Shown here: positions 16,083 through 24,520 of the stretch, piece after piece
How the letters are laid out: each line of letters begins with the position of its first letter
Numbering within the stretch: the stretch's first letter is position 1
Source: Clostridium vincentii
GTDB taxonomy: Bacteria > Bacillota > Clostridia > Clostridiales > Clostridiaceae
Reading direction: 5' to 3'
Assembly (NCBI RefSeq): GCF_002995745.1
Contig: NZ_PVXQ01000039.1
Span: 1 to 32,148 of the forward strand
DNA: 32,148 nt
The notes under the pieces: generated by a model
The model's database searches: none
What the model was told of the DNA's origin: nothing
Seen by the model: only the letters and a program-made list of their open reading frames with translations
Position numbers and translations under genes: made by a program

Positions 16083-16140
16083 ATTTAATCAAGTATACTT
16101 ATAATAATGTAAAGTTATATTATTATAATGATAAGCGTAC

Positions 16141-16169
16141 TTGACACTTAATCTGAAACTGTGTTATAT
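16141..16169 (+). promoter_or_regulatory. Sigma-A promoter of the DUF6442-XRE-DUF1653 genes
   Basis: TTGACA (16141-16146), a 17-bp spacer and TTATAT (16164-16169). The start site would fall near 16176, upstream of the ATG at 16212 but downstream of the longest open frame, which supports the shorter start. Confidence 0.75.
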
Positions 16170-16211
16170 TGGAAACAAAGAAACAAAGAGACAAAGAGGA
16201 GAGTTTTAAAA

Positions 16212-16520
16212 ATGAATAAAGATGAAATTTTAATAAAAAGTAAAAATGTAGGATTAGATGAAAGAGAGCAGAGTGTATGGTTAACTTCATTTGGCTTTGG
16301 CAATATTATCGCATTAGTTTTGTGTTTTATATTTGCGACTATAAATGGGATAAGAGGTCAAAGCTATAATGAATTTGTTACCATTGTATTCGCTTCACAA
16401 TCAGCAACAAATTTCTATCAATATAAAAGGTTAAAAGGTAATAAGACTTTACTTATAACTGGTATTGTAAGTGGCTTTGTGGCAATAGCAGCTTTTATAT
16501 TGTTTATTATAAAAGGGTGA
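16212..16520 (+). CDS. DUF6442-like small membrane protein
   Basis: 102 residues from ATG 16212 behind GAGGAGAG. A charged N-terminal region (about residues 1-26) precedes two or three hydrophobic helices (about 28-48, 55-62 and 78-100). The arrangement and its coupling to a short XRE regulator fit DUF6442 pairs, where the membrane protein is thought to be the regulator's partner; function unknown. The frame is open further 5' but would start upstream of the likely transcription start. Confidence 0.65.
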   Translation: MNKDEILIKSKNVGLDEREQSVWLTSFGFGNIIALVLCFIFATINGIRGQSYNEFVTIVFASQSATNFYQYKRLKGNKTLLITGIVSGFVAIAAFILFIIKG

Positions 16521-16524
16521 TGGA

Positions 16525-16734
16525 ATGAGAGTAGAATTAGTTTTAAAAAATCGTTTAAAAGTGGCAAGAGCAGAAAAAGAATTATCTCAGGGTGCCCTTG
16601 CGGAGATGGTTGGAGTATCGCGACAGACTATTAGTTCCATAGAAACAGGTCAGTTTTGCCCAACAGCAAAACTTGCACTTGTTCTATGTGTTGCATTGGA
16701 TAAAAAATTTGAAGATTTATTTTATTTTGAGTAA
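16525..16734 (+). CDS. Short XRE-family HTH regulator
   Basis: 69 residues, almost entirely one Xre/Cro helix-turn-helix: ARAEKELSQGALAEMVGVSRQTISSIE spans the two recognition helices and FCPTAKLALVLCVALDKKFEDLFYFE completes the fold (YgzD-like). It starts four bases after the DUF6442 stop with GGTGATGG nearby, so the pair is coupled and probably autoregulated. Confidence 0.88.
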   Translation: MRVELVLKNRLKVARAEKELSQGALAEMVGVSRQTISSIETGQFCPTAKLALVLCVALDKKFEDLFYFE

Positions 16735-16754
16735 AATAAAGAAGGGGTGATACA

Positions 16755-16988
16755 ATGAATAAAATAGAAGAAATGAGACCTTATAGACATTTTAAAGGTA
16801 ACTTATACTATGTGCATAATATTGTGATACATACAGAAACTAGAGAAGAATTAGTGTCGTATCAAGCTTTATATCCACCATATAAAATGTATGTTAGACC
16901 AATACAAATGTTTTCAGAAGAAATAGATATAAATAGAGAAGATAATATTACAAATCAGAAATATAGGTTTGAATTATATAAGGGTTAA
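16755..16988 (+). CDS. DUF1653 family protein
   Basis: 77 residues. The pattern YRHFKGNLYYVHNIVIHTETREELVSYQALY (split here as read: YRHFKG, then IHTETREE, then YQALY) followed by YVRPIQMFSEE is the DUF1653 signature. It is a small soluble protein of unknown function, usually stand-alone. It follows the XRE gene by 20 bases, with GAAGGGGTG as ribosome site, so it may be in the same transcript. Confidence 0.82.
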   Translation: MNKIEEMRPYRHFKGNLYYVHNIVIHTETREELVSYQALYPPYKMYVRPIQMFSEEIDINREDNITNQKYRFELYKG

Positions 16989-17057
16989 TAAATTAGAATT
17001 TGGATTACTAATGTATTTTAATAAATTACAAGAAATATTAAATTAATAAATGATTAT

Positions 17058-17086
17058 TTGTAGACTATATTAACTTCTGATAAAAT
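17058..17086 (+). promoter_or_regulatory. Possible promoter of the mntA-hepT pair
   Basis: TTGTAG (17058-17063), a 17-bp spacer and TAAAAT (17081-17086), about 80 bases upstream of mntA. It is the only plausible sigma-A promoter seen in the gap after the DUF1653 gene. Confidence 0.5.
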
Positions 17087-17166
17087 AAAGGTATGATTAA
17101 CGAAAGCAAATACAGTAGTGTGGGAATTACCTGTAGAAAGTATTAAATTTGTTTAGGAGGGGAATT

Positions 17167-17568
17167 TTGGAGATTCAATTAAATCAAGCTATTGAAATTT
17201 TAAAAGAAAAATTCAACCCTATAGTAATATATTTATTTGGTTCAGGTGCTAAAAATAAACTTAGAGATGATAGTGATATTGATATTGCGTTTTTAACTGA
17301 TAAGGATGTGGATCCTTATGAATGTTTTATGAAAGCACAAGAATTGGCTGATATCTTTAATAGAGAAGTAGATCTAATAAATTTAACTAAATCATCTACT
17401 GTGTTTATTGCTCAAGTAATTGGTACTGGTAAAATAATATATTGTAATGATGACACTAAGCGCATGTATTTTGAAATGCGAGCGTTTAAGGCCTATGCAA
17501 TGTTAAATGAAGAACGTGAAGTTATTTTAAATAAAATTAAAGAGAGAGGTACTGTATATGGGAAATGA
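17167..17568 (+). CDS. mntA: MntA-type nucleotidyltransferase antitoxin
   Basis: 133-residue minimal nucleotidyltransferase. GSGAKN (25-30) and SDIDI (36-40) form the active-site motif with D37 and D39, and D69 in REVDLINL is the third acidic residue. Characterised MntA antitoxins polyAMPylate the partner HEPN toxin to block it; that role is inferred for this protein. The chosen start is TTG 17167 directly after AGGAGGGG; a TTG at 17149 is in frame but overlaps that site. The usual Arg of the GSxARG motif is Lys. It overlaps hepT by 11 bases. Confidence 0.87.
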   Translation: MEIQLNQAIEILKEKFNPIVIYLFGSGAKNKLRDDSDIDIAFLTDKDVDPYECFMKAQELADIFNREVDLINLTKSSTVFIAQVIGTGKIIYCNDDTKRMYFEMRAFKAYAMLNEEREVILNKIKERGTVYGK

Positions 17569-17965
17569 TGTTATTTTCAATAAAATTGAAACTATTGAAA
17601 GATGTATAAACAGAATTAAAGCAGTCTATGATAATAATCTAGATAATTTAAATGACTATACAAAGCAGGATTCTATAATTTTAAATATACAAAGATCATG
17701 CGAAGCTGCTATAGATTTAGCAATGCATATTATATCAGAAAAAAATTTAGGTATACCGCAGAATAGCAGAGATTCTTTTGAAGTACTTAACTCTAATAAT
17801 ATAATAGATGATGAGTTGAACAAAAAGATGAAATCTATGGTAGGGTTTAGAAATATTGCAGTTCATGATTATAAAGCGTTAAATTTGAGGATTGTACAAG
17901 TTATTATTGAAAGTCATTTAAAAGATTTTAGCGATTATATTTATTGCATTAATAAGTTATTATAA
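17558..17965 (+). CDS. hepT: HepT-type HEPN toxin (RNase)
   Basis: 135-residue all-helical HEPN domain protein. The catalytic RX4HXY motif is RNIAVHDY at residues 98-105, with R98, H103 and Y105; the tyrosine is the residue modified by MntA in studied systems. HepT toxins cut RNA or tRNA ends when released. The ATG lies inside the end of mntA (11-base overlap), the standard antitoxin-first organisation. A strong terminator follows at 18041. All key residues are present, so an active pair is likely. Confidence 0.88.
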   Translation: MGNDVIFNKIETIERCINRIKAVYDNNLDNLNDYTKQDSIILNIQRSCEAAIDLAMHIISEKNLGIPQNSRDSFEVLNSNNIIDDELNKKMKSMVGFRNIAVHDYKALNLRIVQVIIESHLKDFSDYIYCINKLL

Positions 17966-18040
17966 GAAAACTCAACATTTTGAGTATCATACTCGGGATA
18001 AAAATTAAAGTGAACACTAATAAACATAATAACTTTAAAT

Positions 18041-18082
18041 AAGGAAGAGGCACTCAAAATTTTGGTGCCTCTTCCTTTTAAT
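18041..18082 (+). terminator. Terminator after mntA-hepT
   Basis: Perfect 13-bp stem, AAGGAAGAGGCAC (18041-18053) with its complement (18065-18077), then TTTTAATTT. Confidence 0.88.
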
Positions 18083-18130
18083 TTATTATATTAATAAAAT
18101 TATATACCGTTTTACGTTATAAATATTAAA

Positions 18131-18222
18131 TTTAATTCTTCTATCCTAAATAATTTTTTCGAGAATATCATCCTTTTATCCCTACGACAACTATCTTGCC
18201 ATTTAGGGAAATCGTGTAATTA
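18131..18222 (-). pseudogene. Vestige of a second cooS C-terminus
   Basis: Read on the minus strand this AT-rich gap gives DDILEKII, a stop, then DRRI, against ADILEKIIEDRRIGLHI at the end of the intact CooS (13600-15474). One frame shift upstream, NGKIVVVG corresponds to GGKLIVED of CooS. At DNA level TTCTTCTATC and AATAATTTTTTC are shared exactly with 13617-13645. No other part of the gene remains; the tail ends about 320 bases before sacB. Most likely it is a decayed paralogue or an arm left by an old rearrangement. Confidence 0.65.
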
Positions 18223-18540
18223 TGATGAATTAGCCGGATTTGTTAGTTGATTGTCGATGTAAAGGAACTAATCTGATTTGGAATATTTGACGAGAATTCG
18301 TTATCTATGGTAATTTGGCTTTAGACATGTCGTGTCGTATTGTGTCACAAAATGTTATGAAATTTAAAGCCTTATTAAAGTGAAAAAGTGATTCATATGT
18401 AAAATTATACTTTCAGCATTGAAATGAACTTTATGTGGGACCGGTAACGGAAAACTTTAGGGGTTGTATAATTAGATAATGTTGCAAAGTTACACTTTTA
18501 TGGCAGAATAGAAAAAAATAAATATTAAGGTGGTTAATTA
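18223..18540 (+). promoter_or_regulatory. Upstream region of sacB
   Basis: 318 bases without a gene. A TATAAT (18467-18472) is the best -10, but the -35 at 17 bp (GTAACG) is poor, so an activator or another factor may be needed. No clear SacY/SacT-type antiterminator hairpin pair, as found before Bacillus sacB, could be recognised. A ribosome site (AAGGTGG) precedes the ATG. Confidence 0.35.
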
Positions 18541-19995
18541 ATGATTAATTCGAAAATTGGAAAATTTGTTTTGAGTGCTTCTCTTACTGGAGCATTACTT
18601 GTAGGAAGTGAAACGGTGACTTTTGCGAAAAACGTTAGTGCTGATTACAATGAAACTTATGACATTTCTCATATGACTCGTTCTGATATGCTGAAAATAC
18701 CAGAACAACAAAAGAATCCAGAATTTAAAGTTCCTCAATTTGATATGTCAACAATAAAAAACATCGATTCAGCAAAAGGTACAGATACTGCGGGTAACCC
18801 TGTTGATTTAGATGTTTGGGATAGCTGGCCACTTCAAAACGCTGATGGAACAGTTGCAAATTATAATGGATACAATATTAATTTTGCTTTAGCAGGAGAT
18901 CCTGAAAAAGGAGGAGATACATTTGTTCACATGTTTTATCAAAAAATAGGTGACACCTCCGTTGATAGTTGGAAAAGTACAGGTAGAGTATTTAAGCCTA
19001 CTGATAAAGACGTTCCAAATGATGCTTTGCTAAAAAACCAATCTGAAGAGTGGTCAGGTTCTGCAACCTTAACATCTGATGGACAAGTTCGATTGTTTTA
19101 TACAAATAGAGAAGCTTGGACACTGGATACCGGACATTATGGTAAACAAACCTTAACAACGGCTCAAATCAATATATCTGAGCCTGATGCTAATACACTT
19201 AAGATTGATGGAGTAGAAGATTATAAATCTATCTTTGATGGTGGAGACGGTACAATTTATCAAAATGTTCAACAAGGTATCGCAACACAAAATGATAATC
19301 ATACATTAAGAGATCCTCACTATGTTGAAGATAACGGTCGTAAATATCTTGTCTTTGAAGCCAATACAGGAACAGAAGTTGGTTATCAAGGCGATGAATC
19401 TCTATACAACAAGGCTTACTATGGAAAAAGTGAAAATTTATTCCAAACAGAAAAAAATAAATTGTTAGAAAGTCCTAAAAAAGAACTTGCATCTTTAGCA
19501 AATGGTGCACTAGGTATCATTGAATTAAACGATGATTATTCTTTGAAAAAAGTAATGAAACCATTGATTACAGCTAATACAATAACAGATGAAATCGAAC
19601 GTCCCAACATATTTAAAATGAATGATAAATGGTATTTGTTTACAGACTCTAGAGGAGCAAAAATGACTATTGATGGATTAGGCGATGAAGATGTATACAT
19701 GTTAGGATTTGTTGCCGATTCATTAACTGGAGAATACAAACCATTAAATAAAACAGGCCTTGTAATAAACATGGATCAAGACCCTATGGATCCAACGTTT
19801 ACTTACTCTCACTTTGCTATACCTCAAGCAGATAGTAATAATGTGGTTATTACAAGTTATATGACGAACAGAGGGGCCTTTGAAGACCAAAAATCAACCT
19901 TTGCTCCAAGCTATTTAATGAACATTAAAGGATCAAAAACATCCATTGTACCAGATAGCATCCTTGAGCAAGGACAACTTACGAATAATAAGTAA
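18541..19995 (+). CDS. sacB: Levansucrase, GH68
   Basis: Secreted enzyme that splits sucrose and builds levan (beta-2,6 fructan); 484 residues against 473 in B. subtilis SacB. A Sec signal peptide covers about residues 1-30 (hydrophobic LSASLTGALLVG). Catalytic residues are visible: nucleophile D94 in DVWDSWPLQN, transition-state stabiliser D258 in LRDPH, and acid/base E353 in DEIERP. EWSGS and the tail KTSIVPDSILEQGQL are also very like Bacillus SacB. ATG 18541 has AAGGTGG. It has its own terminator (20010) and is followed by levB, as in B. subtilis. Close similarity to Bacillus proteins suggests horizontal transfer. Confidence 0.95.
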   Translation: MINSKIGKFVLSASLTGALLVGSETVTFAKNVSADYNETYDISHMTRSDMLKIPEQQKNPEFKVPQFDMSTIKNIDSAKGTDTAGNPVDLDVWDSWPLQNADGTVANYNGYNINFALAGDPEKGGDTFVHMFYQKIGDTSVDSWKSTGRVFKPTDKDVPNDALLKNQSEEWSGSATLTSDGQVRLFYTNREAWTLDTGHYGKQTLTTAQINISEPDANTLKIDGVEDYKSIFDGGDGTIYQNVQQGIATQNDNHTLRDPHYVEDNGRKYLVFEANTGTEVGYQGDESLYNKAYYGKSENLFQTEKNKLLESPKKELASLANGALGIIELNDDYSLKKVMKPLITANTITDEIERPNIFKMNDKWYLFTDSRGAKMTIDGLGDEDVYMLGFVADSLTGEYKPLNKTGLVINMDQDPMDPTFTYSHFAIPQADSNNVVITSYMTNRGAFEDQKSTFAPSYLMNIKGSKTSIVPDSILEQGQLTNNK

Positions 19996-20009
19996 TAGTA
20001 AATAACTAA

Positions 20010-20038
20010 AAATGCCGATTGAATATCGGCATTTTTTT
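20010..20038 (+). terminator. Terminator between sacB and levB
   Basis: Perfect 10-bp stem, AAATGCCGAT (20010-20019) and ATCGGCATTT (20025-20034), with a run of Ts to 20038. It would limit levB relative to sacB. Confidence 0.88.
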
Positions 20039-20113
20039 GCAGATAAATCTATAACAAACATGTATAATTATCGCAGCAGGCAGAAAATGAACGAGAAAAG
20101 TGGAGGTGCTTAT

Positions 20114-21652
20114 TTGGAAAAAAGAAAAATTAATAAGAAAGTATATAAACTATTAGCTATATTAACAATCTGTTTGGGGGTATTATTAATTATATTCTTA
20201 CTTTCCAATAATCAAGATTCAACTTATCGGGCAACATATCACTTCACAACGCCTGATGAATGGAAAAATGATCCACAAAAACCTATATTTATTGATGGAA
20301 AGTATCACTACTATTATCTCTATAATAGTGATTATCCAAATGGTAATGGTACGGAATGGCGGCAGGCGACATCAGAGGATTTGGTAAACTGGAAAGATGA
20401 GAGGGTAGCTATTCCTAAATATACAAATGAAAATGGGGATATATGGTCGGGATCCGTCGTTGTTGACACCAAAAATACGGCAGGTTTTGGAACAGACGCT
20501 ATTGTGGCCATCGTAACACAGCCCTCTGCAAATGGCGGTCAGCAGGAACAATTTCTTTGGTACAGTACGGACAAAGGCGGAACGTTTAAATCTTATGGCG
20601 ACAAACCCATTTTGTCAAATTTGGGCTCAAAAGATTTTAGAGATCCGAAAATCATCTGGGATCCGCAGACAGAGAAATGGGTAATGCTCTTGGCGGAAGG
20701 GACGAAGATTGGCTTCTATGAATCTGATAATTTGAAAGATTGGAACTATACATCTGGCTTCTCTACAGAAAATATAGGTATTGTAGAATGTCCAGATCTC
20801 TTTATGATGAGGGCAAATGATGGGACGTACAAGTGGGTTCTAGGTGCCAGCGCCAATGGTAAATCTGAAGGTGAACCCAATACTTATGCGTATTGGATCG
20901 GAAATTATAATGGAAAAGAATTTGCCACTGATAAAAGTGAACCGCAATGGCTGGATTATGGCTTTGACTGGTATGCAAGCGTGACGTTTGAGGACGGCAA
21001 CAACAGTGATAAATTCACGAAACGTTATGCTTTAGCCTGGATGAATAATTGGGATTATCAAAACAATACCCCAACAATGCAGGATGGCTTCAATGGAACA
21101 GATTCGATTGTGCGCCAGATAAGTTTGAAGAAACAAGTGGACACTACATATAGTCTGATCTCACAGCCAGTCGAAAGCTTGGATAGCTTGACAACGTCAA
21201 CTGACAATTTTGATGAAATTCAAGTGAGTGGATCAAAGACACTGGAAGTTCAGGGTGAAGCGTACCAACTTGATGCGGATATAAGTTGGTCTGATGCTAA
21301 GAATGTAGGATTTATGCTTCGAGAATCAGCAGATAAAAAACGTCATATTGACGTAGGAATTTCCATTGAAGGCCAATACTCTTATGTTAATAGAGATTTT
21401 ACAGAACAACCCGACAAAAGTCGAAAATATGTTGAAAGCAGCGCGCCATTTGATACAAGTAAGAAGATGGTTCATGTAAAGATTCTCGTTGATAAAACAA
21501 GTATAGAAGTATTTGTTGATGATGGTAAGATTACTTACTCAAGTGAAGTATTTCCTGATTTAAATGATAAAGGAATAACCCTTTTTTCTATTGGCGGTAA
21601 ATCCATTTTTCAAAATGTTGTAATCAAACACTTTAGTTCCATTAATAAGTAA
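20114..21652 (+). CDS. levB: Endolevanase, GH32 (LevB-like)
   Basis: Membrane-anchored or secreted beta-2,6-fructan hydrolase of 512 residues (B. subtilis LevB 516). A signal anchor covers about residues 11-30. The GH32 motifs are WKNDP with nucleophile D53, FRDPK with D177, and ECPDL with acid/base E225; a C-terminal beta-sandwich follows (HIDVGISIEG... through VDKTSIEVFVDDG). The frame is open to 20012, but that would start inside the sacB terminator; TTG 20114 lies just after TGGAGGTG. It would cut the levan made by SacB into oligosaccharides. It is visibly richer in G+C than its neighbours, including sacB, and its sequence reads like Bacillus LevB throughout, suggesting transfer. Confidence 0.92.
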   Translation: MEKRKINKKVYKLLAILTICLGVLLIIFLLSNNQDSTYRATYHFTTPDEWKNDPQKPIFIDGKYHYYYLYNSDYPNGNGTEWRQATSEDLVNWKDERVAIPKYTNENGDIWSGSVVVDTKNTAGFGTDAIVAIVTQPSANGGQQEQFLWYSTDKGGTFKSYGDKPILSNLGSKDFRDPKIIWDPQTEKWVMLLAEGTKIGFYESDNLKDWNYTSGFSTENIGIVECPDLFMMRANDGTYKWVLGASANGKSEGEPNTYAYWIGNYNGKEFATDKSEPQWLDYGFDWYASVTFEDGNNSDKFTKRYALAWMNNWDYQNNTPTMQDGFNGTDSIVRQISLKKQVDTTYSLISQPVESLDSLTTSTDNFDEIQVSGSKTLEVQGEAYQLDADISWSDAKNVGFMLRESADKKRHIDVGISIEGQYSYVNRDFTEQPDKSRKYVESSAPFDTSKKMVHVKILVDKTSIEVFVDDGKITYSSEVFPDLNDKGITLFSIGGKSIFQNVVIKHFSSINK

Positions 21653-21669
21653 AATGATATAACAATTAT

Positions 21670-21715
21670 AAAAGCATTTTATTAGAGTAAAATCTAATGA
21701 AATGCTTTTTTCTTT
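21670..21715 (+). terminator. Terminator after levB
   Basis: Long stem AAAAGCATTT...AAATGCTTTT with inner ATTAGA/TCTAAT pairing, then Ts. It shares AGTAAAATCTAATG and ATGCTTTTTT with the terminator at 7099-7140. Confidence 0.85.
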
Positions 21716-21788
21716 AAGTAACAACACAATTTAGAAATTATATGATTAAACCTTGAAGCAGGCTGTGTTTAAATTGTAAATAAACGAC

Positions 21789-21794
21789 TATAAT
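21789..21794 (+). promoter_or_regulatory. Probable -10 of the Wadjet operon
   Basis: A consensus TATAAT lies 43 bases upstream of jetD. No good -35 is found at the usual spacing (TGTTTA/GTTTAA). It is the only promoter-like element between the levB terminator and jetD. Confidence 0.4.
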
Positions 21795-21836
21795 AGAGAT
21801 ATAAGATATATATGATGAAAAGAAAGGGGGAAACTC

Positions 21837-22991
21837 ATGTTTGAAGAGATATATAAGAATATTGTAAAAAATCTTAAAGGTTATAAAAATAAAACTATTG
21901 ATATAGAAACGTTACTTGCCTTTTCCCATGATAATGATAACCGGGTAAATTTTATTAGGGCAATTCACTATAATTTATTTGAAGATATTATTGTTAAGTT
22001 ATGTAGAGATGGTAAATTGAAGTCTCGTGGGAAAGTAGCAAAAGGTCATAGAATTCACTCTAAATTTAATGTAATTGATAATGTTAATAATAAGGAAAAA
22101 GATAATAAAATAATCCTTGAGATAAGTAAGCTAAATCTGAAAAATCTTGATTATTATTTTAAGAATCAGGAAGAATATAAAAATCATAAGAAGTATTTAC
22201 TAAAGCTTAATGACTATTATATTCTGCCATCAAAACCTTATCTTACATCAAATGAATTATCTTTTAAGCTCTTTAACGATGAAAAATTTTTTGAAAATCC
22301 TAAAACTAAGAAGAATTTAGGATTAGAAATTATGCTGAATCTAAAAATAAAATATGAGGATTTTAACTGTTATAGAACACAGGAGCCATTTTTCTACTAT
22401 ATAAAAGAAAGCTTTTTTCAAAAAGAGAGTAGAGAAATTCTAATTATTGAAAACAAGGATACTTATACCACATTAAAAATTAAAAAGCTATGCGAAGGCT
22501 TTGATATGATTATTTATGGTGAAGGAAAAAAGATTATAAGTTCCTTTGAATTAGCAAATGACTATCATATAAATTTGAATGATAACATTAAATACTTTGG
22601 GGATATAGATAGTGAAGGGTTTCTAATATATAAACTATTTAAAGAGAAGTTTTTCAGGTATAATATAAAGATTTGTAGACCTTTATATTCAATACTTTTA
22701 GATAGTTTTGATATTAATGTCTTACCAAGACTTAGGAACTTTTTATTGGATGAAGGGTTTGAGGCCCAATATGTACAAGGTGAGGATATACTAAATATGA
22801 AAAGTAGCAATCTTGGGAAATACTGCTTCACAGAACCTAAAGTATTAAGTTGTGCTATAGAAGTAGTTAATTCGGAATTTGAAACTTGTTACTCAAATAA
22901 GCTTATTGAGATATTAAACAGCAAGAAGTATATACCCCAGGAAGCAATTGCCTTAATAGATATAGATCAGGAGCTGATAAATTTTGAATAA
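21837..22991 (+). CDS. jetD: Wadjet subunit JetD (TOPRIM nuclease, DUF2220)
   Basis: 384-residue protein with a C-terminal TOPRIM domain related to topoisomerase VI/Spo11 (DUF2220). E205 in ILIIENKD and D256/D258 in YFGDIDSEG are the expected metal ligands; an N-terminal winged-helix-like region precedes it. In characterised Wadjet systems JetD is the nuclease that cleaves plasmid DNA once the JetABC motor has extruded it. ATG 21837 has AAGGGGG. It is the first gene here, whereas the best-known Wadjet type I order is A-B-C-D. It overlaps jetA by 8 bases, so the four genes form one operon. Confidence 0.88.
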   Translation: MFEEIYKNIVKNLKGYKNKTIDIETLLAFSHDNDNRVNFIRAIHYNLFEDIIVKLCRDGKLKSRGKVAKGHRIHSKFNVIDNVNNKEKDNKIILEISKLNLKNLDYYFKNQEEYKNHKKYLLKLNDYYILPSKPYLTSNELSFKLFNDEKFFENPKTKKNLGLEIMLNLKIKYEDFNCYRTQEPFFYYIKESFFQKESREILIIENKDTYTTLKIKKLCEGFDMIIYGEGKKIISSFELANDYHINLNDNIKYFGDIDSEGFLIYKLFKEKFFRYNIKICRPLYSILLDSFDINVLPRLRNFLLDEGFEAQYVQGEDILNMKSSNLGKYCFTEPKVLSCAIEVVNSEFETCYSNKLIEILNSKKYIPQEAIALIDIDQELINFE

Positions 22992-24519
22992 AGAATTCAA
23001 TTATATTGATGAGATAATAAGTGAACATAATGAAAGAATGCAAAATCTAAAAAGGTATTATCCTTTTTTTAAGATTAGGGAGATATCTTTAGATTTATTT
23101 AAGGAAGGCAAATATCAATTCATTGATATGGGATACATAGTGATAGCAACGTTAAGGTTATTTATAGAAGAAAATAATTTTAACGACATGGGAGTTTCCT
23201 TTGAACAGTTCTCTTTGTTTACCACAGAGATTTTAAAACGAGATTATGATTTGTACTTAGATGAAAAAGAAAACATGCAACTTATAAATTATATTTTTGA
23301 CAAAATTATAAATGATGGAAAGCCTTTTGCTTATAATTACTTTGACCCTAAGGAAAAGAAGAAGATGTCCTCTAGAATAAAGCTAATTGAATCTAAAATA
23401 CAGGATAATACCATCCGTTATTACATAACATCAGAAGCCATTGAATTTTACCTTGATACAAAGGAAATAAAAGATGAGAGTAAAATAAGTATTCAACAGA
23501 TACTGCTGTCTAAAATGATTGAGTCAAAGAATTTTAAGGGCGGTATTGAAGTTGTAAAAAGAATTAATAATGAAGTTAGTAAACTTATGTATAGAAAAAA
23601 TGAGATTTTGAACATTTTAAGCTATAACGTTTTTGAAGGAATAAGGGCCTCAGAAGAACTTTTTAACACTAGTATGAAATGGTTTGATGAGGAACAAGGC
23701 CTTTTTGATAAAAATAAGAGACTTATAGAACTAGCCCTTGAAAGGATAGAGGAAAATGCTAACCTTGATAATGAAGAGGACTTTTTAAAAAATAGAGAAT
23801 TTATTTATAATCTAGAAACTGAGATTAAACGGGCTATTTCAAAGCATAGTGAGCTTTTAAATTCTTCTACTGACCTTAAGATAAAATCAGATGAAATTAT
23901 TAAAAAGGTTACTTTAAATAAACTTAAAATGTCTTTTGACTTTAAAACTGTCTATGAAAAAACTCTGCTTTTAGATAATGTTGAATTACTTAAGTACCTT
24001 ATGAATCCCTTATTAAAAATAAAGTTTAACAAGACTTTTAATTTAAAAAGTCAAGATGAACTCTTAACCTATAGACCAAATAATGAAGAAGAAATAGAGG
24101 AAGTTATCCTTGATGAGGAAATAGAATATACCTCCCTTGATGATATCGAGGATGAAAGAATATCCCATAACTTCATAATATTTATGGAGCTATTAATGAA
24201 GTGTCTTCTAGATAAGGGAGAATTCTCCTTAAGAGAGTTTAATCAGTATTTAGTAGAAAAGTTTAAAGGAGATATTTTAAAAAATGGAGACTATTATTCC
24301 TTTGTACTTCATATTGCACAAAAAAGTTATTATGATATATCTAAACTTCAAGAGGATGAAAAAACTATCTTTGATAAAATAATTATTAATATATTAACGA
24401 CTAAAAACCAGAATGAGTTTATAGGCTTGAAATTTAAAGTAACACCAATACCAGAGGATGAAATAGAAATATCATCTTTATTTAAGATTACCAATATAAA
24501 ATTTGAAAGGGTTGAATAA
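22984..24519 (+). CDS. jetA: Wadjet subunit JetA (kleisin-like, MukF analogue)
   Basis: 511-residue, mostly helical protein. Position, size and sequence (RMQNLKRYYPFFKI near the start; several charged helices; an acidic linker EEEIEEVILDEEIE before a C-terminal winged-helix-like part) fit JetA of the MukF/kleisin type. Kleisins bridge the SMC heads and recruit the KITE subunit. The TTG start at 22984 overlaps the jetD stop and follows CAGGAG. Identification leans on operon position next to clear JetD and JetC, since JetA has no short diagnostic motif. Confidence 0.8.
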   Translation: MNKEFNYIDEIISEHNERMQNLKRYYPFFKIREISLDLFKEGKYQFIDMGYIVIATLRLFIEENNFNDMGVSFEQFSLFTTEILKRDYDLYLDEKENMQLINYIFDKIINDGKPFAYNYFDPKEKKKMSSRIKLIESKIQDNTIRYYITSEAIEFYLDTKEIKDESKISIQQILLSKMIESKNFKGGIEVVKRINNEVSKLMYRKNEILNILSYNVFEGIRASEELFNTSMKWFDEEQGLFDKNKRLIELALERIEENANLDNEEDFLKNREFIYNLETEIKRAISKHSELLNSSTDLKIKSDEIIKKVTLNKLKMSFDFKTVYEKTLLLDNVELLKYLMNPLLKIKFNKTFNLKSQDELLTYRPNNEEEIEEVILDEEIEYTSLDDIEDERISHNFIIFMELLMKCLLDKGEFSLREFNQYLVEKFKGDILKNGDYYSFVLHIAQKSYYDISKLQEDEKTIFDKIIINILTTKNQNEFIGLKFKVTPIPEDEIEISSLFKITNIKFERVE

Positions 24520-24520
24520 C

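Noticed and set aside
16176..16205. The purine-rich repeat AAACAAAGAAACAAAGAGACAAAG, considered as a CRISPR-like or iteron repeat.
   Set aside because: It is a short slippage-type tract in an untranslated leader, without spacers or a conserved repeat length.
17966..18040. Short dyads (ACTCAA...TTGAGT, GAGTATCATACTC) after hepT, considered as an operator for the toxin-antitoxin pair.
   Set aside because: They lie downstream of the operon, directly before its terminator, so an autoregulatory role is not supported.
20012..20113. An upstream extension of levB starting at 20012.
   Set aside because: It would begin inside the sacB terminator, lacks a ribosome site and precedes the signal anchor; TTG 20114 has a strong site.
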